Positions 14,732 to 23,181 of a DNA stretch of 64,000 nt are shown one piece after another. Numbering within the stretch: position 1 is the first letter of the stretch; the number at the start of each line of letters is the position of its first letter. The notes under the pieces were generated by a model. The model was not told the origin of the DNA. It searched no databases and saw nothing but the letters and a program-made list of their open reading frames with translations. The position numbers and the translations under genes are program-made. Origin of the DNA: Streptomyces liliifuscus (GTDB taxonomy: Bacteria; Actinomycetota; Actinomycetes; Streptomycetales; Streptomycetaceae); NCBI RefSeq assembly GCF_016598615.1, contig NZ_CP066831.1:10540001-10604000 (forward strand), written 5' to 3'.

Positions 14732-16888
14732 TTACGCCTGTGGCTGGGCGCGGGCGATGAGCAGGGCCACGTCGTCGTGGTTGTCGGGGTGGTGCAGGGT
14801 GCTCAGGAGCAGGTCGCAGACGTCTTCCAGGGGGCGTGTGGGGTCGCCGAGGAGGCCCAGGAACGTGTTCAGACGGTCGTCGAGGTCGTGCTGGCGCGTT
14901 TCGACGAGCCCGTCGGTGTAGAACACGAGCTGGTCGCCGGGTTCGAGGTCGACGGTGGTGGTGGAGAAGGCGACGCCGCCCACGCCCAGCGGCGCCCCGG
15001 TGGGCAGGTCGAGCAGTTCGGGAGGGTGGCCGACGCGGATGCGGGCCGGCGGCAGGTGCCCGGCATTGGCGATCCTGCACTGGTGCTTGTGGGGGTCGTA
15101 GACGGCGTACACACAGGTGGCGATGGACTCGTCCAGGCCCCCGGTGGTCTTGTCGAGGTGCTCCAGGAGCCGGGCGGGATCCAGGTCGAGCGCGGCCAGG
15201 GTGCTCGTCGCGGTGCGCAGTCGGCCCATGGTCGCGGCCGCGTTGATGCCGCTGCCCATCACGTCACCCACGACGAGCGCGGTCTTGTCGCCGTCCAGGG
15301 GGAGCACGTCGAACCAGTCGCCGCCCACCTCACCGGCCGCTCCCGCGGGCTGATAGCGGGAGGCGACCTCCAGACCCGCGGTCATCCGCGGATGGCTGGG
15401 CAGCAGACTTCGCTGCAGGGCGACGGCGGTGTTGCGGGCGTTCTGGTACCAGCGGGCGTTGTCGATCTGCACCGCCGCACGGGACGCCAGTTCGCGGGCG
15501 AGCACGAGGTCGTCGTTGCTGAAGGGCAGCGGGTTGCGCGTCCGCTTGAGGTCCAGGGCACCGAGCACCTCGCCGCGCGCGACCAACGGCACCGCCAGGT
15601 ACGAGTGGACGCCCGCCCGGCCCAGGAGCACGGCCGCCTGGGGGTCCTGGGCGATACGGAGCAGGTCTTCGTCCTTCACGTGCGACACCATGACCGGGCT
15701 GCCCGTGCGTATGCACTGCGTGACGAGGCGGTCGGAGCCGTACCGGGCCATCCGTCCGCGAGGCGCGGCCTCGTCGGGGGCCTCGGTGTCGGCGTGATCG
15801 GCCCGGACGGCCAGGGTGCGGATCAGGGTGGGCTCCGTGGGGCCGAGGTCGCTGCGGCGGCCTTCCACCACTGCCTCCAGCAGGTCCACGGACGCGATGT
15901 CGGCGAGCTCGGGCACGGCGACGTCGGCGAGTTCACGGGCGGTGCGGTCCAGCTCCAGCGTGGTGCCGATGCGGGCGGAGGCGTCGGCGATGACGGTGAG
16001 GCGTCGTCGCGCCGTCTCCGCCTCGATCGCCGAGCGGTGCCGCTCGGTCACGTCGACGACCGAGACGGCGACACCCAGCACGGTCTGCAGGGAGTCCTCC
16101 AGCCGGTAGTACGAGGCCGACCAGGCATGGTCCTCGTCCGGATCGGCCGGGGTCCGGCCGATCGTGGGCTGTTCGACGACAGGGACACCCGTATCCAGGA
16201 CTTGGCGCGCCGCGGACTCTATGGCCTCGGCGTCCAGGAACGGCAGGGCCTCGCGGATCGTCCGGCCGACGTGGTCCGCGGCGGTGATGCCGTTGATCCG
16301 CTCCAGGGCCGGGTTGACCGACACGTACCTGAGGTCCCTGTCCAGGACGGCCAGTCCGATCGGGGACTGCGAGACCATCTGTACGGAGAGCGCCACATCC
16401 CGTTCGAGGCGGTGCACGGTCGACTGATCGGCGGCGAGCCCCAGGGCGTAGACGCCACCGCGGTCGTCCAGGAGCCGCATGTTCCGGAACTCCACGAGCC
16501 GCGTCGTGCCGTCCTTGTGCCGGACGGGAAAGCCGCCGGCCCAGCCGCGACCGGTGTCCATGACGTCGGTGAACAGCTTCACGGCCAGGTGGACGTGCTG
16601 CTCGTGCACCATCAGCCGGGCCGCGTACTCGCCCAGGGCCTCCCGTGCCGTGTAGCCGAACAGCTCCTCGGCCTGCGGGCTCCACAGCACGACGCGTCCC
16701 TCGGTGTCCAGCACCACCGAGGCCACGCCCAGCACATCCAGCAGCGCGCTCGGCCGTAACGGCCCGCGGACCCGTTCGTCGTCCTCGGACACGGGAATTC
16801 CGGCTGCGCTCATTGCAGGCACCGCTTTCGCCCGTTTACGCGGCACGCCGTTCCCTGTGCCGACTGTCCCCTGTTCTACCGTGCCCAC
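14732..16888 (-). CDS. PAS-PAS-GAF-SpoIIE (PP2C) sensor phosphatase
   Basis: A 718-residue cytoplasmic multi-domain protein. Two PAS domains (about 45-160 and 165-290), a GAF domain (about 300-460) and a C-terminal SpoIIE-type PP2C phosphatase (about 490-715) are visible. The phosphatase motifs are intact: GEVGGDWFDV, VVGDVMGSG, NAGHLPP, YTDGLVE and DDVALL carry the metal-binding aspartates. Such proteins dephosphorylate anti-anti-sigma (STAS) partners that are phosphorylated by HATPase anti-sigma kinases. Start GTG 16888 is supported by GGAGGAAACG; a downstream ATG at 16813 lacks such a site. A HATPase gene lies 230 bases upstream on the same strand, a natural partner. Confidence 0.93.
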   Translation of the reverse strand: MGTVEQGTVGTGNGVPRKRAKAVPAMSAAGIPVSEDDERVRGPLRPSALLDVLGVASVVLDTEGRVVLWSPQAEELFGYTAREALGEYAARLMVHEQHVHLAVKLFTDVMDTGRGWAGGFPVRHKDGTTRLVEFRNMRLLDDRGGVYALGLAADQSTVHRLERDVALSVQMVSQSPIGLAVLDRDLRYVSVNPALERINGITAADHVGRTIREALPFLDAEAIESAARQVLDTGVPVVEQPTIGRTPADPDEDHAWSASYYRLEDSLQTVLGVAVSVVDVTERHRSAIEAETARRRLTVIADASARIGTTLELDRTARELADVAVPELADIASVDLLEAVVEGRRSDLGPTEPTLIRTLAVRADHADTEAPDEAAPRGRMARYGSDRLVTQCIRTGSPVMVSHVKDEDLLRIAQDPQAAVLLGRAGVHSYLAVPLVARGEVLGALDLKRTRNPLPFSNDDLVLARELASRAAVQIDNARWYQNARNTAVALQRSLLPSHPRMTAGLEVASRYQPAGAAGEVGGDWFDVLPLDGDKTALVVGDVMGSGINAAATMGRLRTATSTLAALDLDPARLLEHLDKTTGGLDESIATCVYAVYDPHKHQCRIANAGHLPPARIRVGHPPELLDLPTGAPLGVGGVAFSTTTVDLEPGDQLVFYTDGLVETRQHDLDDRLNTFLGLLGDPTRPLEDVCDLLLSTLHHPDNHDDVALLIARAQPQA

Positions 16889-17117
16889 CGTTTCCTCCGG
16901 TGCCGTTCTCGTCTGCCTTCACCATCTCCCAACACAGCAGTGGTTGTCCGGCGAAGACGTCACGGAAATGGCAGGGAGATCCGGGAGTGGGGGACCGCGC
17001 CTCCGCGCGGGCCACCACTCCGACAGCGTGATCAGGGGCCTCAGGTGTCACAGTGGTTACTGACCGCATGGGAAAGGTCGCGGGCTGTACGGACCTCGGG
17101 GTGCGCTTCGGGTGGGT

Positions 17118-17564
17118 TCAGGCGCCGTCGGTCAGGGTCGCCCAGACCGCGTGACCCCCGGTGAGCGTGGAGCGGTCGACCCCCCAGGTGTCGGCCATGT
17201 GCTGTACGAGGAGCAGCCCGCGGCCATTCTCGTCGTCGGGGCCCGGATCGCATCGGGGCAGAAGGCGGCCCGTGCGGTCCTGGTCGTGCACCTCCAGGCG
17301 CAGGCCCCCCTCCGCGATGAGCCCGACGCCGCACAGTATCCGCGTACTGACCGTGTGGAGTACGGCGTTCGTGGTCAGCTCGGACAGGAGCAGGACGGCG
17401 TCATCACGCAACTCGCAGGGCAGGCGCCACGCGGTGAGCCGCTCGCCCAGCGTGTTGCGGGCGATCTTGACGCTGGCCCGGTGCGCCGGCAGTTCGAGCC
17501 AGTGGGCTGTGTCCGGGTTCGTGGAACCTAAGAGCCGAAGGGAGGGAGTCGTGTGGGGGGACAC
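17118..17564 (-). CDS. HATPase (RsbW/anti-sigma kinase-like) regulator
   Basis: A 148-residue single GHKL ATPase domain. The N box is SELTTNAVLHT and the G2 region is DENGRGLLLVQHMADTWGV. These small Streptomyces ATPases are related to anti-sigma kinases of the RsbW/SpoIIAB type and often neighbour WhiJ-like regulator genes. I prefer GTG 17564, which has GGAAGG eight bases upstream; an in-frame GTG at 17735 would add 57 low-complexity residues. The gene lies between a SpoIIE phosphatase (same strand) and a divergent XRE/DUF397 pair. It is a candidate partner for either. Confidence 0.85.
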   Translation of the reverse strand: MSPHTTPSLRLLGSTNPDTAHWLELPAHRASVKIARNTLGERLTAWRLPCELRDDAVLLLSELTTNAVLHTVSTRILCGVGLIAEGGLRLEVHDQDRTGRLLPRCDPGPDDENGRGLLLVQHMADTWGVDRSTLTGGHAVWATLTDGA

Positions 17565-17870
17565 GGTTATTGCCTTCCAACAAGGAGGAGCGCTGGGAGA
17601 GTTGGGGGTCACGACCTTCGGCTCCGTCCGGCGGGGTGTTCCGGCGGCCTGCGGTCCGAACGCTGAGGTGCGCCAACTCCACGGGGCGTGGCGGGTGTTG
17701 ACGACGATGCGCGCGCGTTCGGTGGGATCGCTCACAGAACTAACTATGCTCGTAGCTCAGTTCACGCTGCAACCGTCTCCCTGATAATTTCAGCAAGGCG
17801 GTATCTGTCTGGTGGCATCAGCAAGTCGATGTCAGACTCGTACTGGTGACAGTTCCTCAGGAGGTAGGGC
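17565..17870. promoter_or_regulatory. Divergent promoter region, HATPase / XRE regulator
   Basis: About 306 bases without an accepted gene. It contains an unused frame extension of the HATPase and a short run of A/T-richer sequence (about 17740-17830) unlike its neighbourhood, which is where promoters would lie. A GAGGTAGGGC ribosome-binding site precedes GTG 17871. I see no clear palindromic operator. Confidence 0.4.
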
Positions 17871-18743
17871 GTGAGCGAAGCTCGTTCGGGCGTCGGCACC
17901 AGTGCACCCACCGTTCTCCGCATGATCCTGGGCAAGCGACTGCAGGAACTGCGGCAGAGCGCGGGAGTGTCGCTGGACGACGCGGCGAAGGCCCTGCACG
18001 TCAAGCCGCTGACCATCCGCAGGCTGGAGAAGGCGGAGGTCGCGCTCAAGACGCTCTACGTCGAGAAACTGCTGGAGACCTACGGGGCCGCGAAGCAGGA
18101 GGTCGAGGAGTTCGTCGTCCTGGCCGAGCGGGCCAACGAGCCCGGCTGGTGGCACGCGTACCGCGATGTGGTGCCCGACTGGTTCAGCGCGTACGTGAGC
18201 CTGGAGACCGGCGCCAAGACGCTGCGCACCTATGAGCCGCACTACGTCACCGGGCTGCTGCAGACGTACAACTACGCGCGTGCCGTGCTCCGAGGGGGCT
18301 TCCCCAACGAGAGCGACGAGGACCTGGGGCGGCGGGTCGATCTGCGGCTGCGCCGGCAGGGCCTGCTGGAGAGACCCGACGCGCCCACGTTATGGGTCGT
18401 GATGGAGGAGACCGTACTGCACCGGATGGTGGGCGGTGCCGAGGTGATGCGGGAGCAGATCGAGCGGCTCCTGGAGGTCTCGGAGCTGGAGCATGTGAGC
18501 GTCGACGTCGTGCCGTTCACCGCGGGGGCCCATGTCGGGGCCTGCGCCCCCTTCACCTACTTCCGGTTCGAGGAGCGGGAACTGCCGGACATCGTCTACA
18601 GCGAGATCCTCTCCGCCTCCGTGTACCTGGACCAGCGTTCCGACGTCGCCGGTCATCTGGAGGCACACAACCGGATGTCCTTGCTCACCTCGTCCGCGGA
18701 CAGCAAGGCCCTGTTGAACCGCATGCGCAAGGAGTACTCATGA
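17871..18743 (+). CDS. WhiJ-like XRE regulator with DUF5753 domain
   Basis: A 290-residue regulator. Residues 20-80 are an XRE-type helix-turn-helix (LGKRLQELRQSAGVSLDDAA, then LTIRRLEKAEVALKTLYVEK). Residues 95-285 match the DUF5753 ligand-like domain typical of Streptomyces WhiJ paralogues (EPHYVTGLLQTYNYARAVL, later EHVSVDVVPF and YSEILSASVYLDQRSDVAGH). In the well-studied WhiJ case the regulator binds a small DUF397 partner and controls development or antibiotic production. Start GTG 17871 has GGAGG nearby. The stop overlaps the start of the DUF397 gene (ATGA). Confidence 0.93.
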   Translation: MSEARSGVGTSAPTVLRMILGKRLQELRQSAGVSLDDAAKALHVKPLTIRRLEKAEVALKTLYVEKLLETYGAAKQEVEEFVVLAERANEPGWWHAYRDVVPDWFSAYVSLETGAKTLRTYEPHYVTGLLQTYNYARAVLRGGFPNESDEDLGRRVDLRLRRQGLLERPDAPTLWVVMEETVLHRMVGGAEVMREQIERLLEVSELEHVSVDVVPFTAGAHVGACAPFTYFRFEERELPDIVYSEILSASVYLDQRSDVAGHLEAHNRMSLLTSSADSKALLNRMRKEYS

Positions 18744-18991
18744 CCACCACCGACGGAAGTGTGTACAACGGAATGCCCGCGTCGGAACTCGGCGAGCAGG
18801 GCTGGGAGCGTCCGTGGAGCGGCCCCAACGGGGGGCAGTGCGTGGAGACGAAGCAACTCGCCGACGGCCGCGTGGCGTTGCGCCAGTCGACCGATCCCGC
18901 CGGTCCCGCGCTGATCTACACACCGCAGGAGATCGCCGCGTTCGTCGCCGGCGTCAAGAAGGGCCTCGCCGATCATCTGGCGGCCGGCTGA
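18740..18991 (+). CDS. DUF397 domain protein
   Basis: An 83-residue protein whose C-terminal 50 residues carry the DUF397 pattern: QCVETKQLADGRVALRQSTD followed by LIYTPQEIAAFVAGVKKG. DUF397 proteins are partners of WhiJ/XRE-DUF5753 regulators and are believed to counteract DNA binding. The start overlaps the regulator stop by four bases, with AAGGAG upstream. It is too tightly coupled to the regulator to be independent. The next gene, a methyltransferase, follows 84 bases later. Confidence 0.9.
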   Translation: MTTTDGSVYNGMPASELGEQGWERPWSGPNGGQCVETKQLADGRVALRQSTDPAGPALIYTPQEIAAFVAGVKKGLADHLAAG

Positions 18992-19075
18992 ACCACACCA
19001 CGAACGGGCAGAACCCGGGTCGGCCCTGGCTACGACCCGCCCGGCACGCCGACGTACACCACTGAAGGGGCAAGA

Positions 19076-19903
19076 ATGAGCAACTCCCAGGCCGCGCGGG
19101 ACATCGACACCAGCAGGCCGCACTCGGCCCGCATGTACGACTACTACCTGGGCGGCAAGGACCACTTCGACATCGACAAGCAGGCGGCGGAGACGGTCGC
19201 GGCGGCCTACCCCGGCATCTTCGTGTGCGCCCGCGAGAACCGGGCCTTCATGCACCGCGCCACCCGGGTCCTCGCACGGGAGCACGGCATCCGCCAGTGG
19301 CTCGACATCGGCACCGGCATCCCCACCGAGCCGAACCTCCACCAGGTCGCCCAGAGCGTGGTCCCCGAGGCCAGGGTTGTGTACGCGGACAACGACCCCC
19401 TCGTCCTCAAGTACGCCGAGCGCCTGATGCGCAGCACCCCCCAGGGCCGCACCACGTACATCGAGGCGGACGCCAACGACCCCGAATCGCTCCTGAACGC
19501 CCCCGAGCTGGCCGAGGTGCTGGACCTGGGCCGACCCGTAGCGCTGTCCCTGAACGCCCTGATGCACTTCGTCACCGACGCCCAGGACCCGTACGGGATC
19601 GTCGGCCGCCTGCTGGACGCCCTGCCCTCCGGCAGCGCCCTGGCCCTGAGCCACTGCACGCCGGACTTCGACCCGCCCACCTGGGAGAAGGTCACCGCGA
19701 TCTACACGGGCGCGGGCACGCCCGTGCAGTTCCGTTCCCAGAAGGACGTGGCCCGCTTCTTCGACGGCCTCGACCTTCTCGAACCCGGCATCACCGTCGG
19801 CCACCGCTGGCGCCCCGACGCACAGGATGACAACGCTGCCACGGAGCACGCTCCGACGGACGCCGAGGTCAGCCTGTGGACCGGCGTGGGCGTCAAGCCG
19901 TAG
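19076..19903 (+). CDS. S-adenosyl-methionine-dependent methyltransferase (Methyltransf_19/DUF574 type)
   Basis: A 275-residue protein with the opening RPHSARMYDYYLGGKDHFDI typical of the actinobacterial SCO-type family. A Rossmann SAM-binding glycine loop is seen in WLDIGTGIPTEPN and an acidic strand end in VVYADNDPLV. The substrate of this family is unknown. Genes of this family often sit next to XRE-DUF397 pairs, as here, so it may act in the same developmental or stress circuit. ATG 19076 has GAAGGGGC upstream. Confidence 0.92.
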   Translation: MSNSQAARDIDTSRPHSARMYDYYLGGKDHFDIDKQAAETVAAAYPGIFVCARENRAFMHRATRVLAREHGIRQWLDIGTGIPTEPNLHQVAQSVVPEARVVYADNDPLVLKYAERLMRSTPQGRTTYIEADANDPESLLNAPELAEVLDLGRPVALSLNALMHFVTDAQDPYGIVGRLLDALPSGSALALSHCTPDFDPPTWEKVTAIYTGAGTPVQFRSQKDVARFFDGLDLLEPGITVGHRWRPDAQDDNAATEHAPTDAEVSLWTGVGVKP

Positions 19904-19967
19904 CCGGGGAGCGGACGGCTGGGCGACTGGATGAAGTTCGGTGGGGGCCACCGCGTTCCACGGACGC

Positions 19968-20528
19968 CTAGCGCTGTCGCTGCCACTCGGTCCGGGTGAG
20001 TTCGTACTCGACCTCGCCGTGCTCCGAGCCCGCGAGCGCGTCCGGCCAGTCCTGGGTGAAGGTCCGGACGAAGGACAGCCCCGCCTTCTCCATCACCCGC
20101 CGGGATCCCGTGTTGACCGTCATGGTGTTCGCGGTGACCCGCTCGACTCCGAGGTCGGTGAAGCCCTTGTCGATGAGGGCCCGCGACCCCTCGGTGGCGT
20201 AACCGCGGCCCCAGGCCGCCTTGTTGAGCCGATAGCCGAGTTCGACCACGGCCGGGCTGTCCTCGGCCAGCGGCCTGAACTCGAACCAGCCCAGGAACAG
20301 TCCGGTGGCCTTCTCCTCGGCGGCCCAGTAGCCGCGGGTCCCGAGGCCCGGATGGTCGTGCAGGAGCCGCGGCAGGGTCTTCGCCCGGATCTCCTCGCGG
20401 CTCACTGGACGGCCGCCGTTGATGAAGCGCATGACGTCGGGGTCGCCGTCCAGCGCGAGCAGCTGGTCGACGTCGGCGGCGGTGAACGGCCGCAGTACGA
20501 GCCGGTCGGTCTCCAGGAAGATGCCCAT
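19968..20528 (-). CDS. GNAT-family N-acetyltransferase (RimJ/RimL type)
   Basis: A 186-residue acetyltransferase. The opening ETDRLVLRPFTAADVDQLLA is a RimJ/RimL hallmark, and the acetyl-CoA-binding pyrophosphate loop appears as AAWGRGYATEGSRALI, followed by NTGSRRVMEKAGLSFV. It should transfer acetyl to an amine on a small molecule or protein terminus. ATG 20528 begins right before the conserved core; further in-frame sequence upstream is low-complexity. It lies downstream of the flavin monooxygenase gene on the same strand with 92 bases between them. Confidence 0.9.
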   Translation of the reverse strand: MGIFLETDRLVLRPFTAADVDQLLALDGDPDVMRFINGGRPVSREEIRAKTLPRLLHDHPGLGTRGYWAAEEKATGLFLGWFEFRPLAEDSPAVVELGYRLNKAAWGRGYATEGSRALIDKGFTDLGVERVTANTMTVNTGSRRVMEKAGLSFVRTFTQDWPDALAGSEHGEVEYELTRTEWQRQR

Positions 20529-20620
20529 GCCGTGATGGTCACCGCCACCGGACGGGGCCGCCACCGGATTTCGGGAAACGTGGGGCTGACAGGCGGCGCC
20601 CTGGGGCAGGGCAGAGGGCC

Positions 20621-22051
20621 TCACCCTTCGATGGCCTTGAGAAGGTCGGCCCGTGAGGGCCCTGGCGGCATGTGCTGCTCCACCTCGGGGAGCAGCCGGG
20701 TGACCGCGTCGGCGAGGGCCGGAGCGCGCAGTGCCTCGCGGGCGCCGGGCAGGAGATGGGCCGCGGCTCGTTCCGCGCGCAGGGCGTCGGTGTCGCGCCG
20801 GGCGAGGAGGGCGAGCGCTTTGGCACGGCTCCAGTCCGGGTTCCGGTAGGGGATCCCGGCCGTGTGCGCGTCCATCTCGGCGAGGCGGTGGCGGGTGTGG
20901 GCGGCGGTCTGCTCGTAGATCCGTCCGAGGCCGTCCCGGGTCGCCTCGGCGAACCGGGTGACGAGTTCGACGGGGTGGGCGGTGCCGGTCTGCCTCAGTG
21001 CGTCCCGCAGGAGCAGGCTGTGCTGGAGGCTCATGGCCAGCCCGCGTCCCACGGTCGGCGTGGTGATGGCCCAGGCGTCCCCGACGGCCACCAGCCCGGC
21101 GACGAGGGGGCGTTGGGAGTCGTACAGCGGCCGTTTGCGGTCAGTGAGGCCGGCCATGATCTGGATGCCGTCGGTGACGGGCTGTCCGTCGAGCCAGGAG
21201 TCCGCGCCGGGGAACAGGCGTACGGCGGCGGACCAGGCGCGTTCGTTGCGCAGCGCCCGACGAAGTTGTCGGTCGTCGCTGCGGCCGATGAGACAGACCG
21301 AGTAGGTGCCGTGGTCGGCCGGGATGCGCAGGAGGCCGAGCGATCCGTGCTCCACCACCAGGGGAAACCGGTCCGTCGGCATCGCGCCGTCGGCGGACCG
21401 GAAGTACTGGCTGTAGTAGGTGAAGCCGCGCCGCCCGGACTCGTCGACCGGACACGGCACGCCGATGTCCCGCAGCCAGGACGGGAGTTGGGACCTGCGA
21501 CCGGTGCAGTCGACCACCAGATCGGCTGTCGCACCGCCCGCCTCGGTCTCCACTCCGGTGACCAGAGGGACGCGATCGCCGGACGCGCCACCGTACGAGG
21601 TCCGCGGTCCCGGTGAGCTGCGCAGGCCCCGGCAGACGGTGTCCCGCCCGATGCGGATGCCAGCCCCCTCGGCGACGCGTGTCGCGACGGATTCGAGCAG
21701 GGAACGCCGGGCGGCGAGGGTGTCGAACCGTTCGTCCCCGGCCGTCGGCGGACCACGGAAGGCCGGCTCGGGCGCCAGCACGTTCAGCCGGACGGCCCCC
21801 GCCGCCGTCATCTCCCGTACGAGGTCCGGAAGATGGGCCTCGGCCAGCTGAAGCCACCGCGCGAGCGGGAGGTGCGTCTGGCGCAGCTGGGCGATACCGG
21901 GGCGTGGCCACCGCGACCACGCGGGTTCCGCGTCGGACGGCGGGGGCTGCGGATCGCGTTCCAGGACGGTCACCTGGTGGCCGTCCTGGGCGAGAAGCAA
22001 CGCTGTCTGCAGGCCGCCGAGCGCGGCACCGAGTACGATGATCCTCGCCAT
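20621..22051 (-). CDS. FAD-dependent monooxygenase-like oxidoreductase
   Basis: A 476-residue flavoprotein. The Rossmann start is IIVLGAALGGLQTALLLAQD, a variant of GxGxxG, followed by the VTVLERD acidic end that binds the FAD ribose. A second FAD contact GDAWAITTPTVGRGLAMSLQ is seen near residue 325, as in aromatic hydroxylase-like enzymes (usual motif GDAaH..P). The residue equal to the His is Trp, which is a change from the typical hydroxylase. The enzyme probably hydroxylates or oxidises a small molecule. ATG 22051 has GGAGGAAGAG upstream. A divergent MmyB-type regulator and a perfect palindrome upstream suggest specific induction. Confidence 0.85.
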   Translation of the reverse strand: MARIIVLGAALGGLQTALLLAQDGHQVTVLERDPQPPPSDAEPAWSRWPRPGIAQLRQTHLPLARWLQLAEAHLPDLVREMTAAGAVRLNVLAPEPAFRGPPTAGDERFDTLAARRSLLESVATRVAEGAGIRIGRDTVCRGLRSSPGPRTSYGGASGDRVPLVTGVETEAGGATADLVVDCTGRRSQLPSWLRDIGVPCPVDESGRRGFTYYSQYFRSADGAMPTDRFPLVVEHGSLGLLRIPADHGTYSVCLIGRSDDRQLRRALRNERAWSAAVRLFPGADSWLDGQPVTDGIQIMAGLTDRKRPLYDSQRPLVAGLVAVGDAWAITTPTVGRGLAMSLQHSLLLRDALRQTGTAHPVELVTRFAEATRDGLGRIYEQTAAHTRHRLAEMDAHTAGIPYRNPDWSRAKALALLARRDTDALRAERAAAHLLPGAREALRAPALADAVTRLLPEVEQHMPPGPSRADLLKAIEG

Positions 22052-22117
22052 GGTCGGTTCTCTTCCTCCAGAGGTGAGTCGGTCAGCGGTGAGTCCGTCG
22101 TTCGAGACGGCTGCCTC

Positions 22118-22150
22118 ACCATCCCCTGCCTATCCACGGCAGGGGATGGT
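22118..22150. promoter_or_regulatory. Candidate operator: perfect 13-bp inverted repeat
   Basis: ACCATCCCCTGCC and GGCAGGGGATGGT flank a seven-base spacer (TATCCAC). The site is 33 bases ahead of the XRE/MmyB regulator start and 66 bases ahead of the flavin monooxygenase start, in a 131-base shared regulatory region. Both genes could be controlled by it. Confidence 0.75.
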
Positions 22151-22182
22151 TGGTCCTGAAGCGGCGCTCCAGACTATGAGCC

Positions 22183-23079
22183 ATGAACGGAAAGCGGCCC
22201 CTCGGGGAGTTTCTGCAGAAACGCCGGTCCCAGGTGCGGCCGGACGACGTGGGGCTCCCCACGTACGGGGAACGACGGCGGGTGCCCGGCCTGCGCCGCG
22301 AGGAGCTGGCGCTCCTGGCCGGGGTGAGCTCCTCGTACTACACCAGGCTCGAACAGGGGCACTCGTCCAACGCCTCACCCGAGGTCCTCGACGCCATCGC
22401 CAGGGCCCTTGATCTGGACGACGCCGACCGTCTTCACCTGCACGATCTCGCTGTGGCGCAGCGCCGTCCGGCGAAGCCGCGCAGGGTGCCGCCCGAGCAG
22501 GTGGCGGCGTCGGTCCGCCAGTTGGTGTCGGCCCTGACCGATGTGCCCGTGGTCGTCCTCGGCCGCCGCTGCGACGTCCTGGCCTGGAACCGGACGGGGC
22601 ACCTGCTGTTCGCGGGGCATCTCGACCCGGAAAGCCCGGACCGGCCCGCGGAGCGGCCGAACATGGCGGAACTAGTCTTCTGCGACGGCCATACGAGGGA
22701 TCTGTACGCCGACTGGCAACAGAAGGCCCGCGATGTGGTCGGAACGCTACGCCTTGCGGCCGGCCGCAATCCCGACGACCCGAAAATGGCCTCACTCGTC
22801 GGGCAGCTCCTGCTGAGAAGCCATGAATTCGAATCACTGTGGGCCGATCACCGGGTCCGTGCCAGTCCTGTCGCTGTCTACACCATGCGACATCACTTGG
22901 TGGGCTCGATCGAGGTGACCCAGCAGACCCTCCAGGCCGAATCGGACCAGCGGATCGTCATGGTCACCGCGGCGCCCGGCTCGGCCTCCGCCCACGCACT
23001 CGCCCTTCTCTCCCGCACCGCGCATTCCTTGCCCGCACCACACATTCCGATCCCCACCGCGGATCAGGTTCCGCGGTGA
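22183..23079 (+). CDS. XRE-family regulator with MmyB-like ligand-binding domain
   Basis: A 298-residue regulator. Residues 5-80 are a helix-turn-helix domain with the diagnostic RRRVPGLRREELALLAGVSS and YYTRLEQG sequences. Residues 105-280 form the MmyB-type (PAS-related) sensor domain (VVVLGRRCDVLAWNRTGHLL, then MRHHLVGSIEVTQQTL). Relatives bind fatty acids or other hydrophobic ligands and repress a neighbouring oxidoreductase. It is divergent from the flavin monooxygenase. A TGAGCC-type weak ribosome-binding site precedes ATG 22183. The ligand cannot be predicted from the sequence. Confidence 0.93.
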   Translation: MNGKRPLGEFLQKRRSQVRPDDVGLPTYGERRRVPGLRREELALLAGVSSSYYTRLEQGHSSNASPEVLDAIARALDLDDADRLHLHDLAVAQRRPAKPRRVPPEQVAASVRQLVSALTDVPVVVLGRRCDVLAWNRTGHLLFAGHLDPESPDRPAERPNMAELVFCDGHTRDLYADWQQKARDVVGTLRLAAGRNPDDPKMASLVGQLLLRSHEFESLWADHRVRASPVAVYTMRHHLVGSIEVTQQTLQAESDQRIVMVTAAPGSASAHALALLSRTAHSLPAPHIPIPTADQVPR

Positions 23080-23181
23080 CCTCACGCCGGAGAACCCTTT
23101 TCTGATCCGGCATCAAGCGCCCTACGCAGAAGCATTTTCGTCGATGCGTTTCCTTGTCATGCCCGAAAACCTGAAGGAATC

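Noticed and set aside
14597..16759. 720-residue plus-strand open frame
   Set aside because: It is the shadow of the SpoIIE phosphatase gene.
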